Assembly: GCA_017883065.1 (NCBI GenBank)
Contig: JADGOG010000013.1
Coordinates: 1 to 35,030 of the forward strand
Length of the DNA stretch: 35,030 nt
Source: Acidimicrobiales bacterium
Lineage (GTDB): Bacteria > Actinomycetota > Acidimicrobiia > Acidimicrobiales > RAAP-2
Direction of reading: 5' to 3'
Shown here: positions 34,133 to 35,030 of the stretch, piece after piece
Layout of the letters: each line of letters begins with the position of its first letter
Numbering within the stretch: position 1 is the first letter of the stretch
Position numbers and translations under genes: made by a program
Notes under the pieces: generated by a model
What the model was told of the DNA's origin: nothing
What the model saw: only the letters and a program-made list of their open reading frames with translations
Databases searched by the model: none

Positions 34133-34981
34133 TCAGCCGAACCAGACGCTGCGGCGTTCGCGCAGCATGTCGTGGAGCGCGTCCTGCATGATGGCCCGGA
34201 TCCGCTCGGCCTCGTCCATCACCCGGCTCCTCGAGTAGCGCTCCTGGCCCGGCTCGACGTCGAAGGTCACCGGGTCGAGCACCCGCAGCTTGATCTTGGT
34301 CGGGAAGTAGGTCACGTAGCCGATGGGCCCCATCAACAAGCTGTTGACGGTGACCGGAAAGTAGGGAAGACCGAGCATCTTGGCCACGCCGGAGATCCGG
34401 AACACTGTGGGCATCGACTCCTCGGCTCCCACCACGGCGATGGGGATGACCGGCACCCCGGCCCGCATGGCGATCTCCACGAAGCCGCCCCGTCCGAACC
34501 GCCGCAGGCGGTACCGGTCGGCGTAGGTCTTGGAGGTGGCCTTGGTCCCCTCGGGGAACACCAGGGCGAGCTGCTTCTGGTCGTGGAGGATGCGGTAGGC
34601 GTTGTCGGGGTGGGCGGGCACGCCGCCGGTCCTCGACCACAGGGTGCCCACCACCGGCACGGTGCGGAAGAAGTAGTCGGCCAGGCCGTAGACCGGGCGG
34701 CCGAGCTCCTGCTCGATGCCGTGCATGATGGCTGGCGCGTCGGGGGGGATGGCTCCGGCATGGTTGGCGATGAGGAGGGCCCCGCCGTCACTGGGGATCT
34801 TCTCGAGTCCCTCCCACTCCACCCGGAACCAGTACTTGTACATCGGGTTGTAGACCCGCCGGAGGATGGAGCGCATGTGCTCGGAACGGCCCCACTCGTC
34901 CACGTCGGAGCGGCGCGGGTCGTTGGGCTGGAAACGGTCGTGGTGGTCGGAGGGCACGGCCATCAGGGACATCGACGGCAC
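34133..34981 (-). CDS. PlsC-like phospholipid/glycerolipid acyltransferase
   Basis: At least 282 residues. The acyltransferase motifs are NHAGAIPPDAPAI (the His-to-Asp block, with the Asp further away than in HX4D enzymes), FFRTVPVVGTLWSRTGGVPA, and FPEGTK, the phosphate-binding motif, followed by GVPVIPIAVVGAEE. It would move an acyl chain onto a glycerolipid at the inner membrane face. It resembles mycobacterial Rv0502, the neighbour of Rv0501. GTG 34981 is the first start in the window, and ATG 34972 follows it, but the frame stays open to base 35030 with a Pro/Ala/Glu-rich reading, so the gene may begin beyond the window. Confidence 0.82.
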   Translation of the reverse strand: MPSMSLMAVPSDHHDRFQPNDPRRSDVDEWGRSEHMRSILRRVYNPMYKYWFRVEWEGLEKIPSDGGALLIANHAGAIPPDAPAIMHGIEQELGRPVYGLADYFFRTVPVVGTLWSRTGGVPAHPDNAYRILHDQKQLALVFPEGTKATSKTYADRYRLRRFGRGGFVEIAMRAGVPVIPIAVVGAEESMPTVFRISGVAKMLGLPYFPVTVNSLLMGPIGYVTYFPTKIKLRVLDPVTFDVEPGQERYSRSRVMDEAERIRAIMQDALHDMLRERRSVWFG

Positions 34982-35030
34982 AGCCGGATCGGAGTCGGTG
35001 GAGGCGGCCGGGATCTCGACCTCCGGGGCC

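Overview
The window is GC-rich bacterial DNA (one sampled 60-base line of mfd is 78% GC) with GTG and TTG starts, overlapping stop/start codons and dense coding. The run pth, mfd, (SurA-like), mazG, eno, ftsB-like, DUF501, ppx is a conserved actinobacterial gene order; M. tuberculosis has nearly the same series around Rv1014c-Rv1026. The fused tetrapyrrole-methylase/MazG protein and the 'GYWLV..DG....FG.A...GS' repeat proteins suggest an actinobacterium outside the mycobacteria, perhaps class Acidimicrobiia. That placement is inference.

Left part (1-13749, all + strand): the 3' end of pth; a two-gene ABC-2 type exporter; a 350-base non-coding gap; mfd; a lower-GC methyltransferase that looks inserted; a SurA-like lipoprotein foldase; the MazG fusion; enolase; an FtsB/DivIC-like divisome protein with an unusual 170-residue histone-like basic tail; DUF501; and a Ppx/GppA phosphatase. 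Eno, ftsB-like and DUF501 are linked by GTGA overlaps.

Middle part (13739-30541, both strands): a surface-glycan cluster. It holds a GT-B glycosyltransferase, a small coiled-coil protein, a tandem GT2 enzyme, a secreted beta-propeller protein, a GT2 enzyme followed by a HAD-like protein without catalytic residues, a large HAD hydrolase fusion with intact motifs, a GT-B/GT2 fusion, a second beta-propeller repeat protein and a YfhO-like membrane protein. From 17674 to 27998 the order propeller-GT-HAD | HAD-GT-propeller is mirror-symmetric around 22588. The inactive-looking and intact HAD proteins meet tail to tail and share one CTAG as both stop codons. The best candidate for something undescribed is this pair of HAD paralogues, one apparently a pseudoenzyme, with propeller proteins at the flanks.

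Right part (30769-35030): a RimJ-like acetyltransferase, a GT-C-like membrane protein, and an SDR/acyltransferase pair resembling the mycobacterial Rv0501/Rv0502 neighbours; the acyltransferase may run off the window.

A TANNNT -10 box followed after 6-8 bases directly by the start codon recurs, which suggests leaderless transcription of several genes and was used to choose starts. No rRNA, tRNA, CRISPR array, insertion sequence or phage gene was recognised.
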